Positions 1 through 7,816 of a DNA stretch of 31,030 nucleotides are shown piece by piece. Where the stretch lies: assembly GCA_023433925.1 (NCBI GenBank), contig JAEYTO010000061.1, forward strand, positions 1-31,030. Direction: 5' to 3'. A model generated the notes under the pieces. The model was given only the letters and a program-made list of their open reading frames with translations. It had not been told where the DNA came from and did not search any database. The stretch's first letter is position 1. Each line of letters begins with the position of its first letter. The position numbers were made by a program, and so were the translations under genes. The DNA comes from Pseudomonadota bacterium (GTDB lineage Bacteria > Desulfobacterota > Desulfovibrionia > Desulfovibrionales > Desulfovibrionaceae).

Positions 1-126
<126 letters not shown>

Positions 127-130
127 GACA

Positions 131-448
131 ATGGTTGCAATGACGAGCGATCGCATCCGCATCAAGCTGAAAGCCTACGACTACCGCATCCTCGACAAGG
201 CGGTGGCCGAGATCGTTGATACGGCGCGCAACACCGGAGCGGCCATTGCCGGGCCCATCCCGCTTCCGACCAACATCAACAAGGTGACGGTCAACCGTTC
301 GGTGCATGTGGACAAGAAGTCGAGGGAGCAGTTCGAGCTGCGCATCCACAAGCGCCTGCTCGATATCCTTGAACCTACGCAGCAGACCGTCGACGCGTTG
401 GGCAAGCTGTCCCTGCCCGCTGGCGTGGATGTCGAAATAAAGCTGTAG
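131..448 (+). CDS. rpsJ: 30S ribosomal protein S10
   Basis: The 105-residue product has the S10 signature in order: IRIKLKAYDYRILDKA at the N-terminus, GPIPLPT near residue 43, VHVDKKSREQFELRIHKR near 58-75 and the C-terminal GVDVEIKL. S10 sits in the 30S head and, as NusE, also pairs with NusB in transcription antitermination. The first ATG (131) is preferred over an internal ATG at 140 because GGAG in the end of tuf lies seven bases upstream and the resulting length equals the usual family length. It opens the S10 operon portion of the cluster. Confidence 0.97.
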   Translation: MVAMTSDRIRIKLKAYDYRILDKAVAEIVDTARNTGAAIAGPIPLPTNINKVTVNRSVHVDKKSREQFELRIHKRLLDILEPTQQTVDALGKLSLPAGVDVEIKL

Positions 449-461
449 CGCGAGGAAGGAC

Positions 462-1097
462 ATGGCCAACAACAATCTCGGATTACTCGGCCGCAAGCTG
501 GGCGTGACCCGGGTCTTCGCCGACGACGGCACCATCACCGCGGTGACGGTCTTGGCCGTCGGCCCCTGCCCGGTGCTCCAGGTCAAGAACGCGGATACTG
601 ACGGCTACACCGCCCTGCAGGTCGGCTTCGACCCCATTCCCGAGCGCAAGCTGAACAAGCCCGAGCGCGGACACCAGTCCAAGGCCGGCAAGGGCAGCTT
701 CCGCTTCGTGCGCGAATTCCGCCTGGATGACGTGTCGAGCTATCAGGTGGGGCAGGAATTGACCATGGAGATGTTCGCGCGCGGCGAGCGGGTCAAGATC
801 ACCGGCACCTCCAAGGGCAAAGGCTTCCAGGGCGTCATCAAGCGCTACAACTTCTCCAGCCAGCGCGATTCGCACGGCGCGGAGAAGGTGCACCGCTCTC
901 CGGGCTCCGTGGGTAACAACACGTATCCGGGCCGCGTCATCCCAGGCAAGCGGATGCCCGGCCACATGGGCGATCGCCGGGTCACCTACCAGAACCTGGA
1001 GATCCTCGAGGTGCGCCCCGAGGAGAACATCATCCTCATCAAGGGCCAGGTTCCGGGCGCCAAAAACAGCCTGATCATGGTTCGCAAGCAGAGCTAG
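462..1097 (+). CDS. rplC: 50S ribosomal protein L3
   Basis: This 211-residue product carries LGRKLGVTRVF at the start and, in the middle, the long loop that reaches the peptidyl transferase centre. The loop is visible as GTSKGKGFQGVIKRYNF, followed by SHGAEKVHRSPGSVG and PGKRMPGHMG. The Gln of the conserved GFQG segment is a known methylation site in some bacteria. L3 is one of the first proteins bound during 50S assembly. It is followed after ten bases by rplD, with a GAGGTAAG ribosome-binding site in between. Nothing in its length or composition is unusual. Confidence 0.97.
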   Translation: MANNNLGLLGRKLGVTRVFADDGTITAVTVLAVGPCPVLQVKNADTDGYTALQVGFDPIPERKLNKPERGHQSKAGKGSFRFVREFRLDDVSSYQVGQELTMEMFARGERVKITGTSKGKGFQGVIKRYNFSSQRDSHGAEKVHRSPGSVGNNTYPGRVIPGKRMPGHMGDRRVTYQNLEILEVRPEENIILIKGQVPGAKNSLIMVRKQS

Positions 1098-1107
1098 AGG
1101 TAAGACC

Positions 1108-1728
1108 ATGGCTGTCGTGAAAGTACTCGATCAAACGAAGCAAGAAGTCGGAAATCTCGAGCTGGCGCCCGAAATTTTCGAGGTGCCCGTGCGGCCCGAG
1201 ATTCTGAACCTGGTCGTGCGCGCCCAGCGCGCCGCGGCTCGCTCCGGCACGCACATGACCAAGAACCGCGCGCTCATCACCGGCGGCGGCAAGAAGCCCT
1301 GGCGCCAGAAGGGCACGGGCCGCGCCCGCGCGGGCAGCAGCCGTTCCCCGCTGTGGCGGCACGGCGCCACCACCTTCGGCCCCATGCCTCGGTCGTACGC
1401 CTTCAAGGTCAACAAGAAGGTGCGCTCCCTGGCGCTGAAGATGGCGCTTTCCTCCCGGCTGGCCGCCAATGACCTCATGGTGCTCAACGGGATCACCATG
1501 CCCGAGGTCAAGACCAAGAAGTTCGTCGAGGTCGCCAAGCAGCTCGGACTCCAAAAGGCCTTGATAGTCCTGAGCGAAGCTGATAATAGCCTCACTCTTT
1601 CGGCCCGGAATGTCCCGGATATCAAGGTACTTAAGGCGGATCAGCTCAACGTCTTCGACGTTCTGAAGTATCCGCAGCTGGTGATGCTCCAGAGCGCCGT
1701 GGAGTCCGTACAGGAAAGGTTGAAATAG
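1108..1728 (+). CDS. rplD: 50S ribosomal protein L4
   Basis: The 206-residue product shows the L4 extended loop rich in Arg and Gly that lines the exit tunnel: TGGGKKPWRQKGTGRARAGS near residues 58-77, followed by WRHGATTFGP. The C-terminal globular half is ordinary. In E. coli L4 represses the S10 operon by binding its leader. Any such leader here would lie upstream of tuf, outside the window, because no promoter-sized gap precedes rpsJ. It is two bases from rplW, which suggests coupled translation. Confidence 0.97.
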   Translation: MAVVKVLDQTKQEVGNLELAPEIFEVPVRPEILNLVVRAQRAAARSGTHMTKNRALITGGGKKPWRQKGTGRARAGSSRSPLWRHGATTFGPMPRSYAFKVNKKVRSLALKMALSSRLAANDLMVLNGITMPEVKTKKFVEVAKQLGLQKALIVLSEADNSLTLSARNVPDIKVLKADQLNVFDVLKYPQLVMLQSAVESVQERLK

Positions 1729-1730
1729 CC

Positions 1731-2021
1731 ATGGATTATACACAGATACTCATCAAGCCTGTGATATCCGAGAAGGCGACGGACATGAAGGAGGCCAGCA
1801 ATCAGGTCGCCTTCTACGTCCATCCGGCTGCCAACAAGATCGAGATCCAGAAGGCCGTGGAAGAGGTCTTCAAGGTCAAGGTCGAGGCCGTGAACGTCAT
1901 CCGCAGGAAGCCGCAGGCACGGCAGCGCCAAGGTAGAACTGTCGGCAAGGAGTCCGGCTATAAAAAAGCCTATGTGACACTTGCCGCGGGCGACAAAATC
2001 GAGTTCTTCGAAGGAGTGTAA
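1731..2021 (+). CDS. rplW: 50S ribosomal protein L23
   Basis: The 96-residue product starts MDYTQILIKPVISEKATD, the usual L23 opening, and contains the family segment NKIEIQKAVEEVFKVKV. The basic loop RRKPQARQRQGR reaches into the exit tunnel. L23 forms the rim of the exit site where trigger factor and signal recognition particle dock. Its start lies two bases after the rplD stop and its stop lies three bases before rplB, in an unbroken S10-type order. Confidence 0.97.
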   Translation: MDYTQILIKPVISEKATDMKEASNQVAFYVHPAANKIEIQKAVEEVFKVKVEAVNVIRRKPQARQRQGRTVGKESGYKKAYVTLAAGDKIEFFEGV

Positions 2022-2024
2022 GAC

Positions 2025-2855
2025 ATGGCTGTTCGCAAGCTCAAGCCCACGTCTGCGGGACGTCGCTTCCAGACGGTCTCGGACTTCGAGGAAATCACAA
2101 AAACGACGCCCGAGAAGTCCCTGACCGAAGGCCTTACCAAGAAGGCCGGCCGCAACAACAATGGTCGCATGACCTCCCGCCGTCGCGGCGGCGGCCATAA
2201 GAGGCTGTACCGCCTCATCGACTTCAAGCGGGACAAGCTCGACGTGCCGGCCAAGGTCGCCAGCATCGAGTACGATCCCAACCGTAGCGCCCGCATCGCG
2301 CTCCTGCACTATGCGGACGGCGAGAAGCGCTACATCCTGGCGCCTGTCGGCATCAACGCCGGCGATCAGGTCCTGGCCGGCGACAGCGCGGACATCAAGC
2401 CCGGCAATGCGTTGACCCTGATCAAGATTCCGGTGGGCACCATCGTGCATAACGTGGAGCTGTATCCCGGCCGCGGCGGGCAGTTCTGCCGCGCCGCCGG
2501 CACGTACGCCCAGGTCATCGCCAAGGAGGGCCACCACGCCCTGCTGCGCATGCCCTCGGGCGAGGTGCGCAAGGTGCTGGCTGCCTGCGTGGCCACCGTC
2601 GGCCAGGTCGGCAACATCCAGCACGAGAACATCGACCTCGGCAAGGCCGGCCGTAATCGCTGGCTCGGTCGCAGGCCCAAGGTGCGCGGCGTGGCCATGA
2701 ACCCCGTCGATCACCCGCTGGGCGGCGGCGAGGGCAGGAGCTCTGGCGGCCGTCATCCGGTCTCCCCGTGGGGCATGCCGACCAAGGGCTACAAGACCCG
2801 GAGCCGCAAGAAGCAATCGTCCAAGCTGATCGTCAAGCGCCGCGGCGAGAAATAG
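2025..2855 (+). CDS. rplB: 50S ribosomal protein L2
   Basis: The 276-residue length is normal for L2. The product has the N-terminal KPTSAGRRFQ, the central RNA-binding folds with GRNNNGRMTSRRRGGGHKR, and the C-terminal NPVDHPLGGGEGRSSGGRHP. The His of that last segment is the conserved residue linked to peptidyl-transferase function. L2 is needed for subunit association and tRNA binding. The C-terminus (KTRSRKKQSSKLIVKRRG) is basic as expected. Confidence 0.98.
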   Translation: MAVRKLKPTSAGRRFQTVSDFEEITKTTPEKSLTEGLTKKAGRNNNGRMTSRRRGGGHKRLYRLIDFKRDKLDVPAKVASIEYDPNRSARIALLHYADGEKRYILAPVGINAGDQVLAGDSADIKPGNALTLIKIPVGTIVHNVELYPGRGGQFCRAAGTYAQVIAKEGHHALLRMPSGEVRKVLAACVATVGQVGNIQHENIDLGKAGRNRWLGRRPKVRGVAMNPVDHPLGGGEGRSSGGRHPVSPWGMPTKGYKTRSRKKQSSKLIVKRRGEK

Positions 2856-2864
2856 GAGTAGACC

Positions 2865-3149
2865 ATGCCCAGATCGCTCAAGAAAGGGCCCTTCGTCGAC
2901 GACCACCTTCAGAAGAAGGTGGAGAAGGCCAACGAGACCAGGGACCGCCGGGTGATCAAGACCTGGTCCCGGCGCTCGACAATCGTCCCGGATATGGTCG
3001 GGATGACCTTCGCCGTGCACAACGGCCGCAAGTTCATCCCTGTGTTCGTCAGCGAGAACATGGTCGGCCACAAGCTCGGGGAGTTCGCCCCGACCAGGAC
3101 TTACTTTGGCCATGCCGCGGACAAGAAGTCCAAAGCGGCCAAGAAGTAA
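2865..3149 (+). CDS. rpsS: 30S ribosomal protein S19
   Basis: The 94-residue product begins MPRSLKKGPFVDDHLQKKVE and contains IKTWSRRSTIVPDMVGMTF and GHKLGEFAPTR, the S19 hallmarks. S19 sits in the 30S head next to S13 and contacts the A-site tRNA region. A GGAG ribosome-binding site (2852-2855) overlaps the end of rplB. The tail is lysine-rich (KKSKAAKK), a common variable end. Confidence 0.97.
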   Translation: MPRSLKKGPFVDDHLQKKVEKANETRDRRVIKTWSRRSTIVPDMVGMTFAVHNGRKFIPVFVSENMVGHKLGEFAPTRTYFGHAADKKSKAAKK

Positions 3150-3159
3150 GGGGTGAGCG

Positions 3160-3492
3160 ATGGAAGCCACAGCTACCGCTAAATTCATTCGCGTCTCCCC
3201 GCAGAAGACCAGACTTGTTGCCCGCAACATCAATGGTCTTCCGGTCGAGGACGCGCTCAATGTGCTCAAGTTCACGCCCAAGAAGGCCGCGCGGGCCGTG
3301 AGCAAAGTCCTGCACTCCGCCGTGGCCAATGCCGAGCAGATGCCTGGCGTGGACATTGACTCCCTGAAGGTCAAGCAGGTCATCATCAATCCGGGGCCCA
3401 TCTGGAAGCGCATCATGCCCCGAGCCATGGGCCGCGCCTACAGGGTTCTGAAACGGACCAGCCACATCACCGTGGTTGTCGAGGAAAGCTAA
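3160..3492 (+). CDS. rplV: 50S ribosomal protein L22
   Basis: The 110-residue product has RVSPQKTRLVARNI near the start and the long beta hairpin that lines the exit tunnel, seen as the segment from NPGPIWKRIMPRAMGRAYR to RTSHITVVV. L22 binds all six 23S domains and, with L4, forms the tunnel constriction where macrolides act. No insertion or deletion typical of macrolide resistance is visible. Its neighbours are rpsS and rpsC, in standard order. Confidence 0.97.
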   Translation: MEATATAKFIRVSPQKTRLVARNINGLPVEDALNVLKFTPKKAARAVSKVLHSAVANAEQMPGVDIDSLKVKQVIINPGPIWKRIMPRAMGRAYRVLKRTSHITVVVEES

Positions 3493-3501
3493 GAGGCGAA
3501 C

Positions 3502-4140
3502 ATGGGTCAAAAAGTCCATCCCTACGGTTTTCGGCTTGGGTACAACAAGAACTGGTTGTCCCGCTGGTACAGCAAAAAGGATTATCCCGACTTCGTGTAC
3601 GAGGATGACCGCATCCGCAAGTACGTGAAGAAGGCCCTGTACCACGCCGGTCTGTCGCGCATCGAAATCGAGCGCGCCGGGGGCAAGGTTCGCCTCGTCA
3701 TCCACACGGCCCGGCCCGGTATCGTCATTGGTCGCAAGGGCGTGGAGATCGAGAAGATTCGCGATACGCTGAAGCACAAGTTCCAGCGCGACTTCTCCAT
3801 CGAGGTCATCGAGATTCGCCGCCCGGAAATCGACGCCCAGCTCGTGGCGGAGAACATCGCCCTGCAGCTTGAGCGCCGCGTGGCCTTCCGCCGCGCCATG
3901 AAGCGCACCGTGGGGCTGGCCCGCAGGTTCGGCGCCGAAGGCATCAAGCTGTCCTGTTCCGGTCGTCTGGCCGGCGCCGAGATCGCCCGCCAGGAATGGT
4001 ACCGCGACGGCCGCGTGCCGCTGCAGACCCTGCGCGCCGATCTCGACTACGGATTCGCCGAAGGCCGCACCACCTACGGAATCATCGGGGTCAAGGTGTG
4101 GATATTCAAGGGTGAGATCTTAGACGAGGTGCAACAGTAA
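3502..4140 (+). CDS. rpsC: 30S ribosomal protein S3
   Basis: The 212-residue product starts MGQKVHPYGFRLGYNKNWLS. The N-terminal KH RNA-binding domain shows its GxxG loop in GIVIGRKGVEIEKIR near residues 73-87. The C-terminal S3 domain follows, with GIKLSCSGRLAGAEIAR and TLRADLDYGFAEGRTTYG. S3 lines the mRNA entry channel with S4 and S5. The stop codon overlaps the start of rplP (TAATG), which indicates translational coupling. Confidence 0.97.
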   Translation: MGQKVHPYGFRLGYNKNWLSRWYSKKDYPDFVYEDDRIRKYVKKALYHAGLSRIEIERAGGKVRLVIHTARPGIVIGRKGVEIEKIRDTLKHKFQRDFSIEVIEIRRPEIDAQLVAENIALQLERRVAFRRAMKRTVGLARRFGAEGIKLSCSGRLAGAEIARQEWYRDGRVPLQTLRADLDYGFAEGRTTYGIIGVKVWIFKGEILDEVQQ

Positions 4141-4556
4141 TGCTGAGCCCCAAAAGAGTAAAATTCCGCAAAAGGCAGAAGGGACGCATGAAGGGCAATG
4201 CCACCCGCGGCACCCTGATCTCCTTCGGCGATATCGGCATCAAGACGCTGGAGCATGGCAAGCTGACTTCCCAGCAGATCGAGGCAGCCCGTGTGGCCAT
4301 CATGCGCCACATCAAGCGCGGCGGCAAGGTCTGGATCCGCGTCTTCCCCGATCAGCCCATCACCTCCAAGCCCGCCGAGACCCGGCAGGGCAGCGGCAAG
4401 GGCGCGCCGTCGGGCTGGATCGCTCCCGTGCGGCCCGGGCGCATCCTCTACGAAGTCAAGGGCGTGAGCCTGGAGCTGGCCCGCGAGGCGCTCATGCGCG
4501 CCTCCCATAAGCTTCCGATCAAGACCGCCATTGTGCTCAAGGAGGGTCTTGAATAA
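4140..4556 (+). CDS. rplP: 50S ribosomal protein L16
   Basis: The 138-residue product contains KRVKFRKRQKGRMKGNA and the conserved loop GSGKGAPSGWIAPVRPGRI, which approaches the A and P tRNAs. The C-terminal half has EVKGVSLELAREALMRASHKLP. L16 is a late-assembling protein needed for peptidyl transfer. It overlaps its upstream neighbour (rpsC) and its downstream neighbour (rpmC) by one base each, so the three genes are probably translated as a coupled set. Confidence 0.97.
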   Translation: MLSPKRVKFRKRQKGRMKGNATRGTLISFGDIGIKTLEHGKLTSQQIEAARVAIMRHIKRGGKVWIRVFPDQPITSKPAETRQGSGKGAPSGWIAPVRPGRILYEVKGVSLELAREALMRASHKLPIKTAIVLKEGLE

Positions 4557-4750
4557 TGATGAAGGCAACTGATATCCGGAGTCTCGACAAGGGCGCCATG
4601 GAGCAGAAGCTCAAGGAGTACCGCCTGGAGCTGTTCAACTTGCGCTTCCAGCACGCCACGGCCCAGCTCGAGAACACGCAGCGGATCAAGGCCGTGCGCA
4701 GGACCATTGCCCGCATCGAGACCGTCATGAAGCAAACGAGTGGAGCATAG
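4556..4750 (+). CDS. rpmC: 50S ribosomal protein L29
   Basis: This is a 64-residue two-helix protein with the L29 core LKEYRLELFNLRFQHATAQL and the following arginine-rich helix TQRIKAVRRTIARIETVM. L29 lies beside L23 at the exit site. The first ATG (4556) overlaps the rplP stop; a second ATG follows at once, so the true start could be one codon later. It is followed closely by rpsQ. Confidence 0.95.
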   Translation: MMKATDIRSLDKGAMEQKLKEYRLELFNLRFQHATAQLENTQRIKAVRRTIARIETVMKQTSGA

Positions 4751-4753
4751 GTC

Positions 4754-5023
4754 ATGAGCGAGAGCATGGAAAAGCGCAGCAACAAGCGGGTCCTCACGGG
4801 CGAGGTGGTCAGCGACAAGGGCGACAAGACGATCATCGTGCGTGTCGAGACCATGATCAAGCACCCTCTTTTTGGCAAATTCATCCGCCGCCACAAGAAG
4901 TTCATGGCCCACGACCCGGCCAACGAATGCAAGATCGGCGATAAGGTTCAGATCATCGAATCGCGCCCCTTGAGCCGGCACAAGCGCTGGCAGCTGGTCA
5001 AGGTGCTCGAGAAAGCGGTGTAA
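4754..5023 (+). CDS. rpsQ: 30S ribosomal protein S17
   Basis: The 89-residue OB-fold protein has LTGEVVSDKGDKTIIVRVE at the start, HPLFGKFIRRHKKFMAHD in the middle and CKIGDKVQIIESRPLSRHKR, the S17 signature, near the end. It is a primary 16S-binding protein at the 30S body. An in-frame ATG at 4766 is a possible alternative start; the upstream ATG is preferred because it lies four bases after the rpmC stop. It closes the S10 part of the cluster. Confidence 0.96.
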   Translation: MSESMEKRSNKRVLTGEVVSDKGDKTIIVRVETMIKHPLFGKFIRRHKKFMAHDPANECKIGDKVQIIESRPLSRHKRWQLVKVLEKAV

Positions 5024-5038
5024 GGCAGGGAGTCCGCC

Positions 5039-5407
5039 ATGATCCAGGTTGAATCCACGCTCGACGTGGCCGACAATTCCGGCGCAAAAAAGGTCGCGTG
5101 CATCAAGGTGCTCGGCGGCAGCAAGCGTCGGTACGCCTCCGTGGGCGACATCATCGTGGTCTCGGTCAAGGAGGCCATGCCCCACGCCAAGGTGAAGAAG
5201 GGCGAGGTCATGAAGGCTGTCGTCGTGCGCACCACCAAAGAGGTGGGTCGGCCCGACGGCTCCTTCATCAAATTCGACAACAATTCCGCCGTGCTGCTCA
5301 CCAAGCAGCTTGAGCCCGTCGGGACACGCATCTTCGGCCCGGTGGCTAGAGAGCTTCGTCAGAGGAATTTCATGAAGATCGTCTCCCTGGCGCCCGAGGT
5401 GCTTTAA
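5039..5407 (+). CDS. rplN: 50S ribosomal protein L14
   Basis: The 122-residue product has the L14 signature: MIQVESTLDVADNSGAKKVA, then CIKVLGGSKRRYASVGD, then KAVVVRTTKEVGRPDGS and FDNNSAVLL. L14 sits at the subunit interface, contacts helix 14 of 16S rRNA and is the docking site of the silencing factor RsfS. A GGGAG ribosome-binding site lies in the 15-base gap before the start. It opens the spc part of the cluster, with no promoter-sized gap from rpsQ. Confidence 0.97.
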   Translation: MIQVESTLDVADNSGAKKVACIKVLGGSKRRYASVGDIIVVSVKEAMPHAKVKKGEVMKAVVVRTTKEVGRPDGSFIKFDNNSAVLLTKQLEPVGTRIFGPVARELRQRNFMKIVSLAPEVL

Positions 5408-5408
5408 T

Positions 5409-5732
5409 ATGAAGCAGTCAAGAGTTCACAAGGACGACAAGGTCCAGGTCATCGCGGGCAAGGACAAGGGCAAGATCGGCAAGGTTCTGAAGATCCTGCG
5501 CAAGAACGATCGGGTCCTGGTCGAAAAGGTCAACGTGGTCAAGAGGCATACCCGTGGCAATCCCTATAGCGGTCAGCAGGGCGGGATTGTGGAGAAGGAA
5601 GCCCCCATCCATATCTCCAATGTGGCGGTCGTTTGCGACGCCTGCGCCAAGCCGACCCGAGTAGGGTACAAGTACACGGAAGACGGCAAGAAAGTGCGCT
5701 TCTGTAAGAAGTGCAACGAGCTCATGAAGTAG
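5409..5732 (+). CDS. rplX: 50S ribosomal protein L24, with two Cys pairs
   Basis: The 107-residue product has a KOW motif near residues 8-35 (KDDKVQVIAGKDKGKIGKVL) and the family segment NVVKRHTRGNPYSGQQGGIV. L24 starts 50S assembly. The C-terminal third contains CDAC and, 22 residues after its last Cys, CKKC. This gives four cysteines in two CxxC pairs, which could bind zinc; similar pairs occur in L24 of some bacteria. The start lies one base after the rplN stop. Confidence 0.96.
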   Translation: MKQSRVHKDDKVQVIAGKDKGKIGKVLKILRKNDRVLVEKVNVVKRHTRGNPYSGQQGGIVEKEAPIHISNVAVVCDACAKPTRVGYKYTEDGKKVRFCKKCNELMK

Positions 5733-5743
5733 CAGGTACGCAC

Positions 5744-6283
5744 ATGACACGCCTGGAAAAATTATACTCGGAGAAGGTCGCCCCGGAGCTCGCCAAGGAG
5801 TTCGGCTACAAGTCTCCGATGGAGATCCCTCGGATCAAGGCCGTCTATCTGAATATCGGCCTTGGTGAGGCGAGCCAGAACCACAAGCTCATCGAGGACG
5901 CGCAGGAGGAGCTGACCCTGATCGCCGGCCAGAAGGCCGTGATCACGCGGGCCAAGAAATCCATCGCCGCCTTCAAGCTGCGCGAGGGCCTGCCCATCGG
6001 CTGCCGCGTTTCCCTGCGCCGCGAGCGCATGTGGGACTTCTTCGACAAGCTGGTCAACTTCGCCCTGCCGCGCGTGCGCGACTTCCAGGGCGTTCCTGAC
6101 CGCGGTTTCGACGGCAGGGGCAACTTCACCCTTGGCATCAAGGACCACACCATCTTTCCCGAGATCACCGTGGACAAGGTGGAGAAGGTCAAGGGCATGA
6201 ACGTGACCATCGTCACCACGGCCGGCTCCGACAAGGAAGGGAAGGTCCTTCTCTCCTTGCTCGGCATGCCCTTCAAGAAGTAA
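5744..6283 (+). CDS. rplE: 50S ribosomal protein L5
   Basis: The product starting MTRLEKLYSEKVAPELAKEF is 179 residues, the normal L5 length. The frame stays open upstream to 5711, but the ATG at 5744 matches family N-termini and follows the rplX stop by 11 bases. Visible family segments are NIGLGEASQN, ITRAKKSIAAFKLREGLPIG and the C-terminal NVTIVTTAGSDKEGKVLLSL. L5 binds 5S rRNA together with L18 and contacts the P-site tRNA. Confidence 0.97.
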   Translation: MTRLEKLYSEKVAPELAKEFGYKSPMEIPRIKAVYLNIGLGEASQNHKLIEDAQEELTLIAGQKAVITRAKKSIAAFKLREGLPIGCRVSLRRERMWDFFDKLVNFALPRVRDFQGVPDRGFDGRGNFTLGIKDHTIFPEITVDKVEKVKGMNVTIVTTAGSDKEGKVLLSLLGMPFKK

Positions 6284-6293
6284 GGAGAGTTCA

Positions 6294-6479
6294 ATGGCCC
6301 GTACCGCAATGATGGTGAAAGCCCGCCGTAAACCCAAATTTTCCGCCCGGGCGTACAATCGTTGCCCCATTTGCGGCCGCTCCCGCGCCTACCTGCGCAA
6401 GTTCGGCATCTGCCGTATCTGCTTCAGGAACATGGCCCTGACCGGCGAGCTGCCTGGGGTACGGAAATCGAGCTGGTAG
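6294..6479 (+). CDS. rpsN: 30S ribosomal protein S14, zinc-binding (type Z) form
   Basis: The short 61-residue form has two CxxC pairs (CPIC and CRIC) separated by 12 residues, the zinc-binding S14 arrangement. The longer zinc-free form is about 100 residues. The typical KARRKPKFSARAYNRCPICG and the end GELPGVRKSSW are present. S14 sits in the 30S head near S3 and S10. Bacteria that carry a zinc-free paralogue switch to it under zinc limitation through Zur; no such paralogue is in this window. Confidence 0.97.
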   Translation: MARTAMMVKARRKPKFSARAYNRCPICGRSRAYLRKFGICRICFRNMALTGELPGVRKSSW

Positions 6480-6492
6480 GAAGGAGATACCC

Positions 6493-6876
6493 ATGGCTGT
6501 CGTCGATCCCATCGCGGATATGCTGAGCCGCATCCGCAACGCTCACTCCGCGCTCCATGCGGAGACGAACGTTCCGCGCTCCAAGATCAAGGAGTCTCTC
6601 GCCGCCATTCTCAAGGACGAGGGATTCATCGCGGATTTTTCCGTCGCGGACCGCACTATCACTATCAAGCTCAAGTACGCCAAGGGGCAGCCGCTCATCA
6701 GGGGCATGCGCCGCGTCAGCAAGCCTGGCCGCCGCGTTTATGTCCCTGCTCAGGAGATTCCCCAGGTCCTGAACGGACTGGGCATATGCATCCTGTCCAC
6801 CTCCAAGGGCGTGCTTGCCGGCGGCAATGCCAAGGCTGAGAACCTTGGCGGCGAGCTGCTGTGCGAAATCTGGTAG
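6493..6876 (+). CDS. rpsH: 30S ribosomal protein S8
   Basis: The 127-residue product begins with VDPIADMLSRIRNAHSA and ends with the conserved GICILSTSKGVLAGGNAKAE followed by GGELLCEIW. S8 binds helix 21 of 16S rRNA and, in E. coli, represses the spc operon by binding the rplE message. No attempt was made to place a matching structure in rplE here. AAGGAG lies shortly before the start. Confidence 0.97.
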   Translation: MAVVDPIADMLSRIRNAHSALHAETNVPRSKIKESLAAILKDEGFIADFSVADRTITIKLKYAKGQPLIRGMRRVSKPGRRVYVPAQEIPQVLNGLGICILSTSKGVLAGGNAKAENLGGELLCEIW

Positions 6877-6887
6877 AAGGTGGAGCA

Positions 6888-7427
6888 ATGTCTAGAATAG
6901 GTAAACAGCCCATTGAGATCCCGTCCGGGGTCGAAGTCAAGGTCGGAGCCCAGGCCATCGAGGTCAAGGGCCCCAAAGGCAATCTCTCCACGCCCGCGCA
7001 TCCCGCCGTCGAGATCAATGTTGACGGAGGCAAGGTGCACGTGCTGCGCAAGGATGAGACCCGCCTGGCCCGCGAGCAGCACGGCCTGCGCCGCACGCTT
7101 CTGGCCAACACCATAACGGGCGTGACCAAGGGCTTCGAGAAGTCCCTTGAGATCGTGGGCGTGGGCTACAAGGTTCAGGTCCAGGGCAAGAAGGTGGTGC
7201 TCTCCGTGGGCTACTCCCATCCCGTGGAGTTCAAGCTGCCCGAGGGCATCGAGGCAAAGGCCGAAGGCAACAAGCTGACCATCGTCGGCATCAATAAGGA
7301 GCTGGTCGGCGAGATCGCCGCGAGGATCCGCCGCGTGCGTCCGCCCGAGCCGTTCAAGGGCAAGGGCATCAAATACTCGGACGAGCATATCCGCCGCAAG
7401 GCTGGCAAGTCCGGCGGCAAGAAGTAG
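6888..7427 (+). CDS. rplF: 50S ribosomal protein L6
   Basis: Starting at the ATG of MSRIGKQPIEIPSGVEVKV the product is 179 residues, normal for L6. An upstream in-frame start at 6861 would overlap rpsH and is rejected because the AAGGTGGAG ribosome-binding site precedes 6888. The two repeated L6 folds are seen, with VGVGYKVQVQGKKVVLSVGY in the middle and the signature NKELVGEIAARIRRVRPPEP and KGKGIKY near the end. L6 lies near the sarcin-ricin loop, where the translational GTPases act. Confidence 0.97.
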   Translation: MSRIGKQPIEIPSGVEVKVGAQAIEVKGPKGNLSTPAHPAVEINVDGGKVHVLRKDETRLAREQHGLRRTLLANTITGVTKGFEKSLEIVGVGYKVQVQGKKVVLSVGYSHPVEFKLPEGIEAKAEGNKLTIVGINKELVGEIAARIRRVRPPEPFKGKGIKYSDEHIRRKAGKSGGKK

Positions 7428-7436
7428 GATGACGCC

Positions 7437-7796
7437 ATGAAGCTTACCAAGAAAGAGCAGCGCCAGCGCAGGAAGATTCGCATCCGCAAGAAGATATCGG
7501 GCACGGCGGCTCGGCCGCGGATGGTGGTCTTCCGTTCCAGCAAGCACATCTATGTGCAGCTGGTGGACGATGCCGCGGGCAAGACCCTGCTTTCCTCCTC
7601 GACCCTGGTCCTGAGCAAGGCCGGCGAGCAGGTGAAGCTTGACAAGGAGTCCGCCGCCAAGGTGGGCAAGGACGTGGCCAGCAAGGCCAAGGCGCAGAAT
7701 ATCTCCACGGTCATCTTCGACCGCGGCGGCTATCTCTATCATGGACGCGTGAAGGCCCTGGCTGACGGCGCCCGGGAAGGGGGGCTTGAGTTCTAA
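7437..7796 (+). CDS. rplR: 50S ribosomal protein L18
   Basis: The 119-residue product starts with a basic tail (KLTKKEQRQRRKIRIRKKI) and carries RPRMVVFRSSKHIYVQLVDD and the end FDRGGYLYHGRVKALADGAR, the L18 signature. With L5 it attaches 5S rRNA to the large subunit. The stop overlaps a possible but less likely upstream ATG of rpsE (7796). Confidence 0.97.
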   Translation: MKLTKKEQRQRRKIRIRKKISGTAARPRMVVFRSSKHIYVQLVDDAAGKTLLSSSTLVLSKAGEQVKLDKESAAKVGKDVASKAKAQNISTVIFDRGGYLYHGRVKALADGAREGGLEF

Positions 7797-7816
7797 TGCG
7801 AGAGCAAAGGAATCCC

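Noticed and set aside
1641..3428. 595-codon open frame on the minus strand across rplW, rplB, rpsS and rplV
   Set aside because: It is antisense to several certain ribosomal genes; long antisense frames arise from the G/C-biased third positions. Its translation has no recognisable domain.
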